Assembly (NCBI RefSeq): GCF_900021175.1
Contig: NZ_FCOP01000012.1
Span: 1-64,000 of the forward strand
Direction of reading: 5' to 3'
DNA length: 64,000 nucleotides
From: Pseudenterobacter timonensis
GTDB taxonomy: Bacteria > Pseudomonadota > Gammaproteobacteria > Enterobacterales > Enterobacteriaceae
Shown here: positions 55,442 to 64,000 of the stretch, piece after piece
Numbering within the stretch: the stretch's first letter is position 1
Layout of the letters: each line of letters opens with the position of its first letter
Notes under the pieces: model-generated
Database searches by the model: none
What the model was told of the DNA's origin: nothing
Seen by the model: the letters and a program-made list of their open reading frames with translations, nothing else
Position numbers and translations under genes: made by a program

Positions 55442-58400
55442 ATGATCCCACAGATTTCTCAGGCACCGGGCGTCGTTCAGCTGGTGCTCAATTTTTTGCA
55501 GGCACTGGAGCAACAGGGTTTTACAGGTGATACCGCCACAAGTTATGCCGACAGGCTTACTATGGCGACGGACAACAGTATCTATCAGCTCCTTCCCGAT
55601 GCGGTGGTTTTCCCCCGTTCGACCGCAGATGTGGCGCTTATCGCCCGGCTGGCGGCGCAGGAGCGTTTCGCTTCTTTAATCTTCACCCCCCGCGGCGGCG
55701 GTACCGGCACCAACGGCCAGTCCCTTAACCAGGGCATCATTATCGATATGTCGCGTTATATGAACCGCATTATCGAGATGAATGCTGAAGAGGGGTGGGT
55801 GCGCGTTGAGGCGGGCGTCATTAAAGATCAGCTTAATCAGTTTCTGAAGCCCTACGGCTACTTCTTCTCACCTGAGCTCTCCACCAGCAACCGCGCCACG
55901 CTGGGCGGGATGATCAATACGGACGCTTCGGGCCAGGGCTCGCTGGTCTACGGCAAAACGTCCGACCACGTGATGGGCATCCGGGCCGTCCTGCTGGGGG
56001 GCGATATACTTGATACGCAGCCGATGCCGGTTGCGCTGGCTGAAACGCTGGCTGAAGAGAATACGGCTACGGGCCGCATCTACCGCAGCGTGCTGGAGAG
56101 TTGTCGCGACAACCGTCAGCTGATCCTCGAGAGCTTTCCGAAACTTAACCGTTTTCTCACCGGTTACGACCTGCGCCACGTCTTTAACGACGAGATGAGC
56201 CAGTTTGACCTGACCCGCATTATCACCGGCTCGGAAGGAACGCTCGCTTTCGTCACCGAGGCGCGGCTCGACATTACCCGCCTGCCGAAAGTGCGTCGGC
56301 TGGTTAACGTTAAATACCGCTCCTTCGACTCCGCGCTGCGTAACGCCCCCTTTATGGTGGAAGCCCGGGCGCTGTCAGTGGAAACCGTCGACTCCAAAGT
56401 GCTAAACCTGGCGCGGGAGGATATTGTCTGGCATTCGGTAAGCGAGCTGATCACCGATGTTCCGGATAAAGAGATGCTGGGTCTGAATATCGTTGAATTT
56501 GCCGGCGATGATGCTGAACTGATTGACGGCCAGGTGGCGGCTCTCTGCCGCCGTCTCGATGAACTGATCGCGCGGGAAGAGGGCGGGGTGATTGGCTGGC
56601 AGCTCTGCAGCGATCTCGCTGGTATCGAGCGGATCTACGCGATGCGTAAAAAAGCGGTCGGCCTGCTCGGTAACGCGAAGGGCGCCGCCAAACCGATTCC
56701 TTTTGCCGAAGATACCTGCGTACCGCCAGAACATCTGGCCGACTATATCGCCGAGTTCCGGGCGCTGCTTGACGGTCACGGCCTGAGCTACGGTATGTTT
56801 GGTCATGTGGATGCCGGCGTGCTGCATGTACGCCCCGCCCTGGATATGTGCGATCCCCGCCAGGAGATGCTGATGAAGCAGATCTCCGATGAGGTGGTGG
56901 CGCTGACCGCGAAATATGGCGGCCTGCTGTGGGGTGAACATGGTAAAGGTTTTCGTGCCGAATACAGCCCGGCCTTTTTCGGCGAGCGGCTGTATGGGGA
57001 GCTGCGTAAGGTGAAGGCGGCATTCGATCCGCAAAACCGGCTTAATCCCGGCAAGATCTGCCCCCCGGCAGGCGTTGACGCGCCGATGATGAAAGTCGAC
57101 GCCGTCAAGCGTGGCACCTTTGATCGGCAGATCCCGATTGCGGTGCGTACTGCCTGGCGCGGCGCGATGGAGTGCAACGGTAACGGTCTCTGCTTTAACT
57201 TCGATGTGAAAAGCCCCATGTGTCCGTCGATGAAAATCACCAGCAATCGTATCCACTCCCCGAAAGGGCGCGCGACGCTGGTACGCGAATGGCTGCGGCT
57301 GCTGGCCGATCGCGGCGTCGATCCCCTGACTCTCGAAAAAAATCTGCCGGAAAAGCGCGCCAGCCTGCGCACGTTGATCGAGCGCTCCCGTAACAGCTGG
57401 CACGCGCGCAAAGGGGAGTATGATTTTTCCCATGAGGTAAAAGAGGCGATGTCCGGGTGTCTCGCCTGCAAAGCCTGCTCGACCCAGTGCCCGATTAAGA
57501 TCGACGTCCCGGAGTTCCGCTCACGCTTTTTACAGCTTTACCACACTCGCTATCTGCGCCCGGTCCGCGATCATCTGGTGGCGACGGTGGAGAGCTATGC
57601 GCCGCTGATGGCGCGCGCGCCGAAAACCTTCAACTTTTTTATCAGCCAGCCGCTGGTGCGCAAGCTCTCCGAGAAGCATATCGGTATGGTGGATCTGCCG
57701 CTGCTCTCCACCCCTTCGCTGCAGCGCCAGCTGGTGGGGCACGCCAGCGCCAACATGACGCTGGAGCAGCTTGAGGCGCTGAGCGACGAGCAGAAAGCAA
57801 AAACCGTGCTGGTGGTACAGGACCCGTTCACCAGCTATTACGAGGCGCAGGTGGTGGCCGATTTTGTCCGTCTGGCAGAAAAGCTCGGCTATCAGCCGGT
57901 GGTGCTGCCCTTCTCGCCAAACGGTAAGGCGCAGCATATCAAAGGCTTCCTGACCCGCTTCGCCAGAACGGCGCAAAAAACCGCAGATTTCCTCAACCGG
58001 GTAGCGGCGCTGGGGATGCCGATGGTCGGCGTCGATCCGGCGCTGGTGCTTTGTTATCGCGATGAGTATCGCCAGACGCTGGGGGAGAAGCGCGGTGATT
58101 TTCACGTCTTGCTGGTTCAGGAGTGGCTGGCTGCGCTCGGGGATAACGTTGCGCCGCAAACGGTCAGTGGCGAGCCCTGGTATCTTTTCGGCCACTGCAC
58201 CGAAGTCACCGCCGTACCCGGTGCGCCGGCGCAGTGGGCCGCCATCTTCGCCCGCTTCGGGGCGAAGCTTGAGAACGTGAGCGTCGGCTGCTGCGGAATG
58301 GCGGGTACCTACGGACATGAGGTGAAAAATCACGCCAGTTCGCTCGGCATCTATGAACTTTCCTGGCACCAGGCGATGCAGCGTCTGCCGCGTAACCGCT

Positions 58401-58498
58401 GCCTGGCAACCGGCTATTCCTGCCGCAGCCAGGTGAAACGCTTTGAGGGCAACGGCGTGCGCCATCCGCTACAGGCCCTGCTGGAGATAGCCGGATGA
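55442..58498 (+). CDS. ydiJ: FAD- and iron-sulfur-containing D-2-hydroxyglutarate dehydrogenase
   Basis: 1018 residues, equal to E. coli YdiJ. N-terminal FAD-binding type 4 domain ([19 protein letters not shown] near residue 80; [13 protein letters not shown]), FAD-oxidase C domain, then a ferredoxin-like 4Fe-4S region ([12 protein letters not shown] near 675, and [10 protein letters not shown] near 580), and a C-terminal cysteine-rich CCG domain ([12 protein letters not shown]). Oxidises D-2-hydroxyglutarate. Overlaps menI by four bases. Confidence 0.95.
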   Translation: MIPQISQAPGVVQLVLNFLQALEQQGFTGDTATSYADRLTMATDNSIYQLLPDAVVFPRSTADVALIARLAAQERFASLIFTPRGGGTGTNGQSLNQGIIIDMSRYMNRIIEMNAEEGWVRVEAGVIKDQLNQFLKPYGYFFSPELSTSNRATLGGMINTDASGQGSLVYGKTSDHVMGIRAVLLGGDILDTQPMPVALAETLAEENTATGRIYRSVLESCRDNRQLILESFPKLNRFLTGYDLRHVFNDEMSQFDLTRIITGSEGTLAFVTEARLDITRLPKVRRLVNVKYRSFDSALRNAPFMVEARALSVETVDSKVLNLAREDIVWHSVSELITDVPDKEMLGLNIVEFAGDDAELIDGQVAALCRRLDELIAREEGGVIGWQLCSDLAGIERIYAMRKKAVGLLGNAKGAAKPIPFAEDTCVPPEHLADYIAEFRALLDGHGLSYGMFGHVDAGVLHVRPALDMCDPRQEMLMKQISDEVVALTAKYGGLLWGEHGKGFRAEYSPAFFGERLYGELRKVKAAFDPQNRLNPGKICPPAGVDAPMMKVDAVKRGTFDRQIPIAVRTAWRGAMECNGNGLCFNFDVKSPMCPSMKITSNRIHSPKGRATLVREWLRLLADRGVDPLTLEKNLPEKRASLRTLIERSRNSWHARKGEYDFSHEVKEAMSGCLACKACSTQCPIKIDVPEFRSRFLQLYHTRYLRPVRDHLVATVESYAPLMARAPKTFNFFISQPLVRKLSEKHIGMVDLPLLSTPSLQRQLVGHASANMTLEQLEALSDEQKAKTVLVVQDPFTSYYEAQVVADFVRLAEKLGYQPVVLPFSPNGKAQHIKGFLTRFARTAQKTADFLNRVAALGMPMVGVDPALVLCYRDEYRQTLGEKRGDFHVLLVQEWLAALGDNVAPQTVSGEPWYLFGHCTEVTAVPGAPAQWAAIFARFGAKLENVSVGCCGMAGTYGHEVKNHASSLGIYELSWHQAMQRLPRNRCLATGYSCRSQVKRFEGNGVRHPLQALLEIAG

Positions 58499-58905
58499 TC
58501 TGGAAACGCGCGGTCACCCTCCCGACGCTGAACGCCATGAGCGAGGGCAATATGGTCGGGCTGCTGGATATTCAGTTTACGCGCATCGGTGACAACGAAC
58601 TGGAAGCCACCATGCCGGTCGACAGCCGGACGCAGCAGCCGTTTGGCCTGCTGCACGGCGGCGCGTCGGTGGTACTGGCGGAAACACTCGGCTCGGTCGC
58701 AGGCTATCTCTGTACCGAGGATGAGCAGAAGGTGGTGGGGCTGGAGGTGAATGCCAACCACCTCCGCGCGGTGCGCAGCGGCCGCGTGCGCGGCGTCTGC
58801 CGCGCGCTCCATACCGGCAGCCGACATCAGGTCTGGCAGATCGACATTTTTGACGAGCAGGGAAGGCTGTGCTGCACGTCGCGACTCACCACCGCCGTGG
58901 TGTGA
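58495..58905 (+). CDS. menI: 1,4-dihydroxy-2-naphthoyl-CoA hydrolase
   Basis: Hotdog-fold thioesterase of menaquinone synthesis (YdiI). 136 residues, family length. Catalytic Glu63 in [17 protein letters not shown], with the preceding HGG motif. ATGA overlap with ydiJ implies cotranscription. Confidence 0.96.
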   Translation: MIWKRAVTLPTLNAMSEGNMVGLLDIQFTRIGDNELEATMPVDSRTQQPFGLLHGGASVVLAETLGSVAGYLCTEDEQKVVGLEVNANHLRAVRSGRVRGVCRALHTGSRHQVWQIDIFDEQGRLCCTSRLTTAVV

Positions 58906-58988
58906 ATGCGGTTTGTTTTGCATCTGGTCAAAAAACGCGCATGAAAACGTGATATACTGGTCAGGTTTTGTACATGAACGAGGAAATT

Positions 58989-59177
58989 ATGGATACCGAG
59001 CTAAACCCGACCCAACTGGCGATTGAGTTTTTACGCCGCGATAACAGCAATCTCTCCCCGGCGCAGTACCTTAAGCGCCTGAGACAGCTTGAGCTGGAGT
59101 TTGCCGATCTGCTGGCGCTCTCCTCCATGGAGCTGAAAGAAGAGATCTACTTCGCATGGCGGATGGGCGTCCATTAA
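58989..59177 (+). CDS. ydiH: YdiH family small protein
   Basis: 62 residues, MDTELNPTQLAIEFLRRDNS, the same length as E. coli YdiH. Soluble, acidic; function unknown. GAGGA six bases before the chosen ATG; an ATG seven codons earlier overlaps that site. A GC-rich hairpin with T-run follows. Confidence 0.9.
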   Translation: MDTELNPTQLAIEFLRRDNSNLSPAQYLKRLRQLELEFADLLALSSMELKEEIYFAWRMGVH

Positions 59178-59197
59178 GCGCGTGAGAGTACAGGTAT

Positions 59198-59219
59198 AAG
59201 GTCGCCCCGGCGGCCTTTT
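59198..59219 (+). terminator. Terminator after ydiH
   Basis: AAGGTCGCC against GGCGGCCTT with a very short loop, followed by TTTTG. Confidence 0.6.
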
Positions 59220-59355
59220 GTCGTTCTTGCAGGCGAAAAATTGCGCGGATAGCAGTTTATGTTAAATCTGCCTCGCCGGTTTATGAGAATATTCTTACAT
59301 CCCTTCAAGAGCTAAGCCAGATGAGTGCCGGAGATAAGCGCCGGGTGGGATAACG

Positions 59356-59395
59356 AACGGTCAGAACTGTTATGCAGCTCTGGCCGTTTGTTTTA
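59356..59395 (+). terminator. Hairpin between ydiH and the DUF1471 gene
   Basis: CGGTCAGAACT pairs with AGCTCTGGCCG (two wobble pairs) and is followed by TTTGTTTTAT. It may serve as a second stop for ydiH transcription or, in reverse, for the convergent DUF1471 gene. Confidence 0.55.
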
Positions 59396-59405
59396 TAAAG
59401 CTTTA

Positions 59406-59696
59406 TTACTTATCAGCATCTTTGTAGACGTCCGCCACGGCTTCAAAGTTTGGGCCATGCTGGCGCGCCGCTACGATGTGATAGTATTTCCCGCCTTTTT
59501 CATCCGCCAGATCGGATAACTTATCTTTCAGATCGCTCGGGGAGGAGATAGCTCCGCCAGACTGAGAGACGTTCACGGTGCCGATTTTCACCAGTTTAAA
59601 ATGATCGACCTCTTCCTTAGAGACCGAATCGGCCGCCATAGCGCCGGAGGAAACTGCGGAGATGAGCAGAGAAGCAACCAGAGTATATTTTTTCAT
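59406..59696 (-). CDS. Exported DUF1471 (YdgH/BhsA/McbA-like) protein
   Basis: 96 residues from MKKYTLVASLLISAVSSGAM. Signal peptide cleaved near AMAAD; the mature part is a single DUF1471 domain (FKLVKIGTVNVSQSGGAISS, LKDKLSDLADEKGGKYYHIVAAR). Relatives such as BhsA and McbA are stress-induced and affect biofilm and surface traits. ATG at 59705 (MHTMKK) is an alternative. Not in this place in E. coli, where ydiH is followed by sufA. Confidence 0.85.
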   Translation of the reverse strand: MKKYTLVASLLISAVSSGAMAADSVSKEEVDHFKLVKIGTVNVSQSGGAISSPSDLKDKLSDLADEKGGKYYHIVAARQHGPNFEAVADVYKDADK

Positions 59697-60010
59697 TGTA
59701 TGCATCCTTGTTGATGGGAATTAGCGTTTGCACTACGCCCGTTAAGTGTAGACCATTCTTTATCGAGCGAAACGCCACCTCTCTTGACCATGATTTTCCC
59801 GTCCGGCTTACCCCCTATCTCAAAAATAGGTGTTTTCGATACATCTTTTCCTTTTCTTTTATTTGCGACCTGCGAATCATGAAAATCCTTTTCTATTCAA
59901 TGCATTAATCAATTGGTTACAGTGCTTTCCTCTCGTCATGCAGGGTCTATGCTTAATGAAAGCCGTTAAAAAGGGCAGGGAGGAGGAAAGCCCCTGCTCT
60001 CAGGGGGTTG

Positions 60011-60031
60011 AAGTGATAATCGTTATCACTA
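60011..60031 (+). promoter_or_regulatory. Fur box of the suf promoter
   Basis: TGATAATCGTTATCA (60014-60028) is a perfect palindrome of Fur type. It lies 45 bases before sufA, the position of the overlapping Fur/IscR control region in E. coli. The stretch 59706-60010 holds no gene I can support. Confidence 0.85.
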
Positions 60032-60073
60032 ACATGATGTTATGCCCTGAGGCTCAACAGATGAGGTGAACCT

Positions 60074-60442
60074 ATGGAATTGCAATCAGAAACCTTTAAC
60101 CCGGCTGATTTTACCTGGCGTGGCCTGACGCTTACGCCCGCGGCGGCGGCGCATATTCACGAGCTGATGGCGAAACAACCGGAGATGCTTGGCCTGCGTC
60201 TCGGTGTTAAGCAGACCGGCTGCGCGGGCTTTGGCTATGTGCTGGATACGGTGACCGAGCCGCAGAAAGACGATCTGCTGTTCGAAACCGACGGCGCGAA
60301 GCTCTATGTGCCGCTTCAGGCGATGCCTTTTATTGACGGCACGGAAGTCGACTTCGTTCGCGAAGGTTTAAATCAGATTTTCAAATTTCATAACCCAAAA
60401 GCCCAGAACGAATGCGGCTGCGGCGAAAGCTTTGGGGTATAG
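60074..60442 (+). CDS. sufA: A-type iron-sulfur carrier SufA
   Basis: Receives Fe-S clusters from SufBCD and passes them to apoproteins. 122 residues as in E. coli; the three cluster cysteines are in [10 protein letters not shown] and the C-terminal ECGCGES. First gene of sufABCDSE, the pathway for iron starvation and oxidative stress. GAGGTG ribosome site. 8 bases before sufB. Confidence 0.98.
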   Translation: MELQSETFNPADFTWRGLTLTPAAAAHIHELMAKQPEMLGLRLGVKQTGCAGFGYVLDTVTEPQKDDLLFETDGAKLYVPLQAMPFIDGTEVDFVREGLNQIFKFHNPKAQNECGCGESFGV

Positions 60443-60450
60443 GCGGTACT

Positions 60451-61938
60451 ATGTCTCGTAATAGTGAAGCAACTGACGATGTCAACACCTGGAGCGGCGG
60501 GCACCTCAACTATAAAGAGGGCTTCTTCACCCGTCTGCAGACCGACGAGCTGGCGAAAGGGATCAGCGAAGAGGTGGTGCGCGCCATCTCCGCGCGTCGC
60601 AATGAACCGGAGTGGATGCTGGAGTTTCGTCTCAACGCTTACCGCGCGTGGCTTGAGATGGAAGAGCCGCACTGGCTGAAGGCCCATTATGACAAGCTCA
60701 ACTACCAGGATTACAGCTACTACTCCGCGCCCTCCTGCGGGAGTTGCGACGACACTTGCGCTTCCCAGCCGGGGGCGGTACAGCAGACCGGCGCCAACAG
60801 CTTCCTGAGTAAAGAGGTGGAGGAGGCCTTCGAGCAGCTCGGCGTGCCGGTCCGCGAAGGGAAAGAGGTGGCGGTAGATGCCATTTTCGACTCCGTGTCG
60901 GTTGCCACCACCTACCGCGAAAAACTCGCCGCGCAGGGGATCATCTTTTGCTCCTTCGGGGAGGCAATTCACGATCACCCTGAACTGGTCCAGAAGTATC
61001 TCGGCACCGTGGTGCCCGGCAACGATAACTTCTTTGCGGCGCTCAACGCGGCGGTCGCGTCCGACGGCACCTTTATCTATGTGCCGAAAGGGGTGCGTTG
61101 CCCGATGGAGCTCTCTACCTATTTCCGCATCAATGCTGAAAAGACCGGCCAGTTCGAGCGCACCATCCTGGTGGCGGATGAAGGCAGCTATGTGAGCTAC
61201 ATCGAAGGGTGCTCCGCCCCGGTACGCGACAGCTACCAGCTGCATGCGGCGGTGGTGGAAGTCATCATTCACAAAGATGCTGAAGTAAAATACTCCACCG
61301 TACAGAACTGGTTCCCGGGGGATAACAACACCGGCGGCATACTGAACTTCGTCACCAAGCGTGCATTATGCGAAGGGGAAAACAGCAAAATGTCCTGGAC
61401 GCAGTCGGAGACCGGCTCGGCCATCACCTGGAAATACCCCAGCTGCATTCTGCGTGGCGACAACTCCATCGGCGAGTTCTACTCCGTGGCGCTGACCAGC
61501 GGCCATCAGCAGGCCGATACCGGCACCAAGATGATCCATATCGGCAAAAACACCCGCTCGACCATTATCTCCAAGGGGATCTCAGCCGGGCACAGCCAGA
61601 ACAGCTATCGCGGACTGGTCAAAATTATGCCGACCGCCACGAACGCCCGCAACTTTACCCAGTGCGACTCGATGCTGATTGGCGCCGACTGCGGCGCGCA
61701 CACCTTCCCTTATGTAGAGTGTCGTAACAACAGCGCCCAGCTGGAGCACGAAGCGACCACCTCCCGTATCGGGGAGGATCAGCTGTTCTACTGTCTGCAG
61801 CGCGGCATCAGCGAAGAAGATGCGATATCCATGATTGTTAACGGCTTTTGCAAAGACGTCTTTTCCGAGCTGCCGCTGGAATTTGCCGTTGAAGCGCAAA
61901 AATTGTTAGCCATCAGTCTTGAGCACAGCGTCGGTTAA
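60451..61938 (+). CDS. sufB: Fe-S cluster assembly scaffold SufB
   Basis: 495 residues from [14 protein letters not shown], equal to E. coli. Scaffold of the SufBC2D complex; beta-helix core with conserved SFTGNC-type region replaced here by [41 protein letters not shown] sequence containing the acceptor cysteines. Also [23 protein letters not shown] ribosome site; the frame before this ATG overlaps sufA and is not used. Confidence 0.97.
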   Translation: MSRNSEATDDVNTWSGGHLNYKEGFFTRLQTDELAKGISEEVVRAISARRNEPEWMLEFRLNAYRAWLEMEEPHWLKAHYDKLNYQDYSYYSAPSCGSCDDTCASQPGAVQQTGANSFLSKEVEEAFEQLGVPVREGKEVAVDAIFDSVSVATTYREKLAAQGIIFCSFGEAIHDHPELVQKYLGTVVPGNDNFFAALNAAVASDGTFIYVPKGVRCPMELSTYFRINAEKTGQFERTILVADEGSYVSYIEGCSAPVRDSYQLHAAVVEVIIHKDAEVKYSTVQNWFPGDNNTGGILNFVTKRALCEGENSKMSWTQSETGSAITWKYPSCILRGDNSIGEFYSVALTSGHQQADTGTKMIHIGKNTRSTIISKGISAGHSQNSYRGLVKIMPTATNARNFTQCDSMLIGADCGAHTFPYVECRNNSAQLEHEATTSRIGEDQLFYCLQRGISEEDAISMIVNGFCKDVFSELPLEFAVEAQKLLAISLEHSVG

Positions 61939-61947
61939 GGAATTGAC

Positions 61948-62694
61948 ATGTTAAGCATTAAAGATTTACAGGTCAGCGTGGAAGATAAAGCGATCCTCCG
62001 TGGGCTTAATTTTGAGGTCCGTCCGGGCGAGGTGCACGCGATTATGGGGCCGAACGGCTCCGGCAAAAGTACCCTTTCCGCGACGCTGGCGGGACGGGAA
62101 GATTATGAGGTCACCGGCGGTACGGTCGACTTTAAGGGCAAAGATCTGCTGGCGCTCTCCCCGGAAGAGCGCGCCGGGGAAGGCATCTTTATGGCCTTCC
62201 AGTATCCGGTGGAAATTCCCGGCGTCAGCAATCAATTCTTTCTGCAGACCTCCCTTAACGCGGTACGCAAATACCGCGGGCAGGAGGAGCTGGATCGTTT
62301 CGATTTTCAGGATCTGATGGAAGAGAAGATTAAGCTGCTGAAGATGCCGGAAGATCTGCTCACCCGCTCGGTCAACGTTGGATTTTCCGGGGGCGAGAAA
62401 AAACGCAACGATATCCTGCAGATGGCGGTACTGGAGCCTGAACTCTGCATCCTCGATGAAACCGACTCCGGGCTGGATATCGATGCCCTGAAGATCGTTG
62501 CGGAAGGGGTGAATGCCCTGCGCGACGGCAAACGTGCCTTTATCATCGTCACCCACTACCAGCGCATTCTTGACTATATCAAGCCGGACCATGTTCACGT
62601 GCTCTATCAGGGCCGCATTGTGAAATCCGGCGACTTTACGCTGGTGAAACAGCTGGAGGAGCAGGGCTATGGCTGGCTTACCGAACAGCAGTAA
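61948..62694 (+). CDS. sufC: Fe-S cluster assembly ATPase SufC
   Basis: ABC-type cytoplasmic ATPase of SufBC2D. 248 residues. Walker A MGPNGSGKSTL near residue 33, signature FSGGEKKRND, Walker B CILDETDSGLD, and His in IIVTHYQR. Overlaps the start of sufD by 26 bases. Confidence 0.98.
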   Translation: MLSIKDLQVSVEDKAILRGLNFEVRPGEVHAIMGPNGSGKSTLSATLAGREDYEVTGGTVDFKGKDLLALSPEERAGEGIFMAFQYPVEIPGVSNQFFLQTSLNAVRKYRGQEELDRFDFQDLMEEKIKLLKMPEDLLTRSVNVGFSGGEKKRNDILQMAVLEPELCILDETDSGLDIDALKIVAEGVNALRDGKRAFIIVTHYQRILDYIKPDHVHVLYQGRIVKSGDFTLVKQLEEQGYGWLTEQQ

Positions 62695-63940
62695 CGCGCT
62701 GCAGCAGTGGCATCGCCTCTTTGAAGCGCAGGGCCAGGCACGTTCCGGGCAGGCGCAGCAGCACCTTCAGCAGATGCTGCGCCTCGGCCTGCCGACCCGC
62801 AAACAGGAAAACTGGAAATATACGCCGCTGGAAGGGCTGGTTAACAGCCAGTTCGTCGCCCGTCAGACGGCGGTGACGCCGCAGCAGCGGGACGCGCTGG
62901 CGTTAACCCTTGACGCCATCCGGCTGGTCTTTGTCGATGGCGCTTTTCGGGCCGATCTGAGCGACAGCCTGGATCAGCATGACGTGATTCTGGCGGTGAA
63001 TGACGAGCGTCGCGACCTGCCCGCACCGGTTCAGCCGGAAGTTTTCCTTCACCTCACCGAAAGCCTATCGCAAACCGTAACCCATATCCGCGTGAAGCGT
63101 AACCAGCGGCCCGCTAAGCCGTTGCTGCTGATGCATATCACCCAGGGGGCGGAGGGCGATGAGGTGAATACCGCGCACTATCGTCACCATCTGGAGCTGG
63201 AGGCGGGGGCCGAGGCGACCATCATAGAGCACTACGTCAGCCTGAGCGACGCGAAGCACTTTACCGGCGCGCGACTGACCATGAATGTCGCGCCGAATGC
63301 TCATCTGCGCCATTTCAAGCTGGCCTTCGAGAACCCGGTCAGCCACCACTTCGCCCATAACGATCTGCTGCTGGCGGCGGATGCGTCGGCCAGCAGCCAC
63401 AGCTTCCTGCTGGGCGGCGTGGTGTTACGCCACCATACCAGCACCCAGCTTAACGGGGAAAACACCACGCTGAATATCAACAGCCTGGCGATGCCGGTGA
63501 AATCGGAGGTGTGCGACACCCGCACATGGCTTGCACACAACAAGGGCTACTGCACCAGTCGGCAGTTGCATAAGACTATCGTCAGTGACAAAGGGCGGGC
63601 GGTCTTTAACGGCCTGATTAACGTGGCGCAACACGCCATCAAAACCGACGGGCAGATGACCAATAACAACCTGCTGCTGGGCAAGCTGTCGGAGGTGGAC
63701 ACCAAGCCGCAGCTTGAAATCTACGCCGATGATGTGAAGTGCAGCCACGGAGCGACCGTGGGCCGGATCGATGAAGAACAGATGTTCTATCTGCGCTCGC
63801 GCGGGATCGACCAGCAGGCGGCGCAGAAGATGATTATCTATGCCTTTGCCGCAGAGCTGACGGAAGCGATCGACGACGAGGCCTTACAACAGCAGGTGCT
63901 GGCGCGTATTGGCCAGCGTCTGCCCGGAGGTGGCGCATGA
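62669..63940 (+). CDS. sufD: Fe-S cluster assembly protein SufD
   Basis: 423 residues, equal to E. coli. Partner of SufB in the scaffold heterodimer, needed for iron entry. Beta-helix domain shared with SufB in the C-terminal part (DVKCSHGATVGRIDEEQMFYL-type segment with conserved His). Starts within the end of sufC (MAGLPNSSNALQQW) and overlaps sufS by four bases. Confidence 0.98.
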   Translation: MAGLPNSSNALQQWHRLFEAQGQARSGQAQQHLQQMLRLGLPTRKQENWKYTPLEGLVNSQFVARQTAVTPQQRDALALTLDAIRLVFVDGAFRADLSDSLDQHDVILAVNDERRDLPAPVQPEVFLHLTESLSQTVTHIRVKRNQRPAKPLLLMHITQGAEGDEVNTAHYRHHLELEAGAEATIIEHYVSLSDAKHFTGARLTMNVAPNAHLRHFKLAFENPVSHHFAHNDLLLAADASASSHSFLLGGVVLRHHTSTQLNGENTTLNINSLAMPVKSEVCDTRTWLAHNKGYCTSRQLHKTIVSDKGRAVFNGLINVAQHAIKTDGQMTNNNLLLGKLSEVDTKPQLEIYADDVKCSHGATVGRIDEEQMFYLRSRGIDQQAAQKMIIYAFAAELTEAIDDEALQQQVLARIGQRLPGGGA

Positions 63941-64000
63941 ATTTTCCGATAGAGAAAGTGCGGGCGGATTTCCCGATCCTTAGCCGGGAGGTGAACGGTC
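63937..64000 (+). CDS. sufS: Cysteine desulfurase SufS, 3' end cut by window
   Basis: The first 21 codons (MNFPIEKVRADFPILSREVN, then Gly) match the N-terminus of SufS, the PLP-dependent desulfurase that feeds sulfur through SufE to SufB. ATGA overlap with sufD. The gene continues past the window. Confidence 0.95.
   Translation, partial: MNFPIEKVRADFPILSREVNG

Overview
The window is a chromosomal segment of a member of the Enterobacteriaceae. Gene order follows the Escherichia coli ast-spy-ves-cho-nadE-osmE-chb-katE-cedA ... thrS-infC-rpmI-rplT-pheMST-ihfA-btuC ... ppsR-ppsA ... rprA-ydiK-ydiJ-menI-ydiH-sufABCDS backbone, and most proteins have nearly the same length as the E. coli ones. The moderately high GC content and several local differences from E. 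coli (a kduD gene beside ydjM, a three-gene cassette inside btuCED, no fadK-aroD-ydiB block) point to a relative such as Enterobacter, Lelliottia or a similar genus. The sequence alone does not settle the genus.

Layout. 1-3651: end of the arginine succinyltransferase operon (astD partial, astB, astE). 4011-7724: spy, ves, cho (SOS), nadE, osmE. 7785-13221: the chitobiose operon chbBCARFG, with a candidate CRP site, a candidate NagC site and a nearly perfect ChiX sRNA pairing site between chbB and chbC. 13262-21771: katE, cedA, tcyP, ydjM (SOS), kduD, hxpB, yniB, yniA, ydiZ. 21873-24778: pfkB, ydiY with a short promoter-terminator unit in its leader, an unrecognised small exported protein with a BaeR-type box identical to that of spy, and two tiny membrane proteins (YniD and a YncL-like peptide). 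25101-32249: the translation cluster thrS-infC (AUU start)-rpmI-rplT-pheM-pheS-pheT-ihfA with its thrS operator and phe attenuator. 32350-38819: btuC, then an inserted LysR / alpha-beta hydrolase / MFS exporter cassette, then btuE-btuD-nlpC. 39005-46584: a small ORF coupled to ydiV, selO, hemP (Fur), aroH (TrpR), ppsR and ppsA (Cra).

46585-53563 is the accessory region. It holds two successive sets of small envelope proteins. The first (46909-48691) has ordinary composition. The second (48832-51006) is markedly AT-rich. Each set contains a secreted protein of the same family, marked by PNGF and YYVQG motifs and two conserved cysteines. In the second set this domain is fused through an Ala/Lys-rich helix to a domain III of TolA, the periplasmic domain that Tol-Pal, group A colicins and filamentous phage use. 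No function is known to me for this family. It is the best candidate in the window for an undescribed envelope system. The block ends at an IS407-type IS3-family element interrupted by an IS911-like element.

53829-64000 returns to backbone: RprA sRNA, ydiK, ydiJ, menI, ydiH, a DUF1471 stress protein, and the suf iron-sulfur operon (sufA-sufD complete, sufS cut by the window end). No rRNA, tRNA or CRISPR array was seen.
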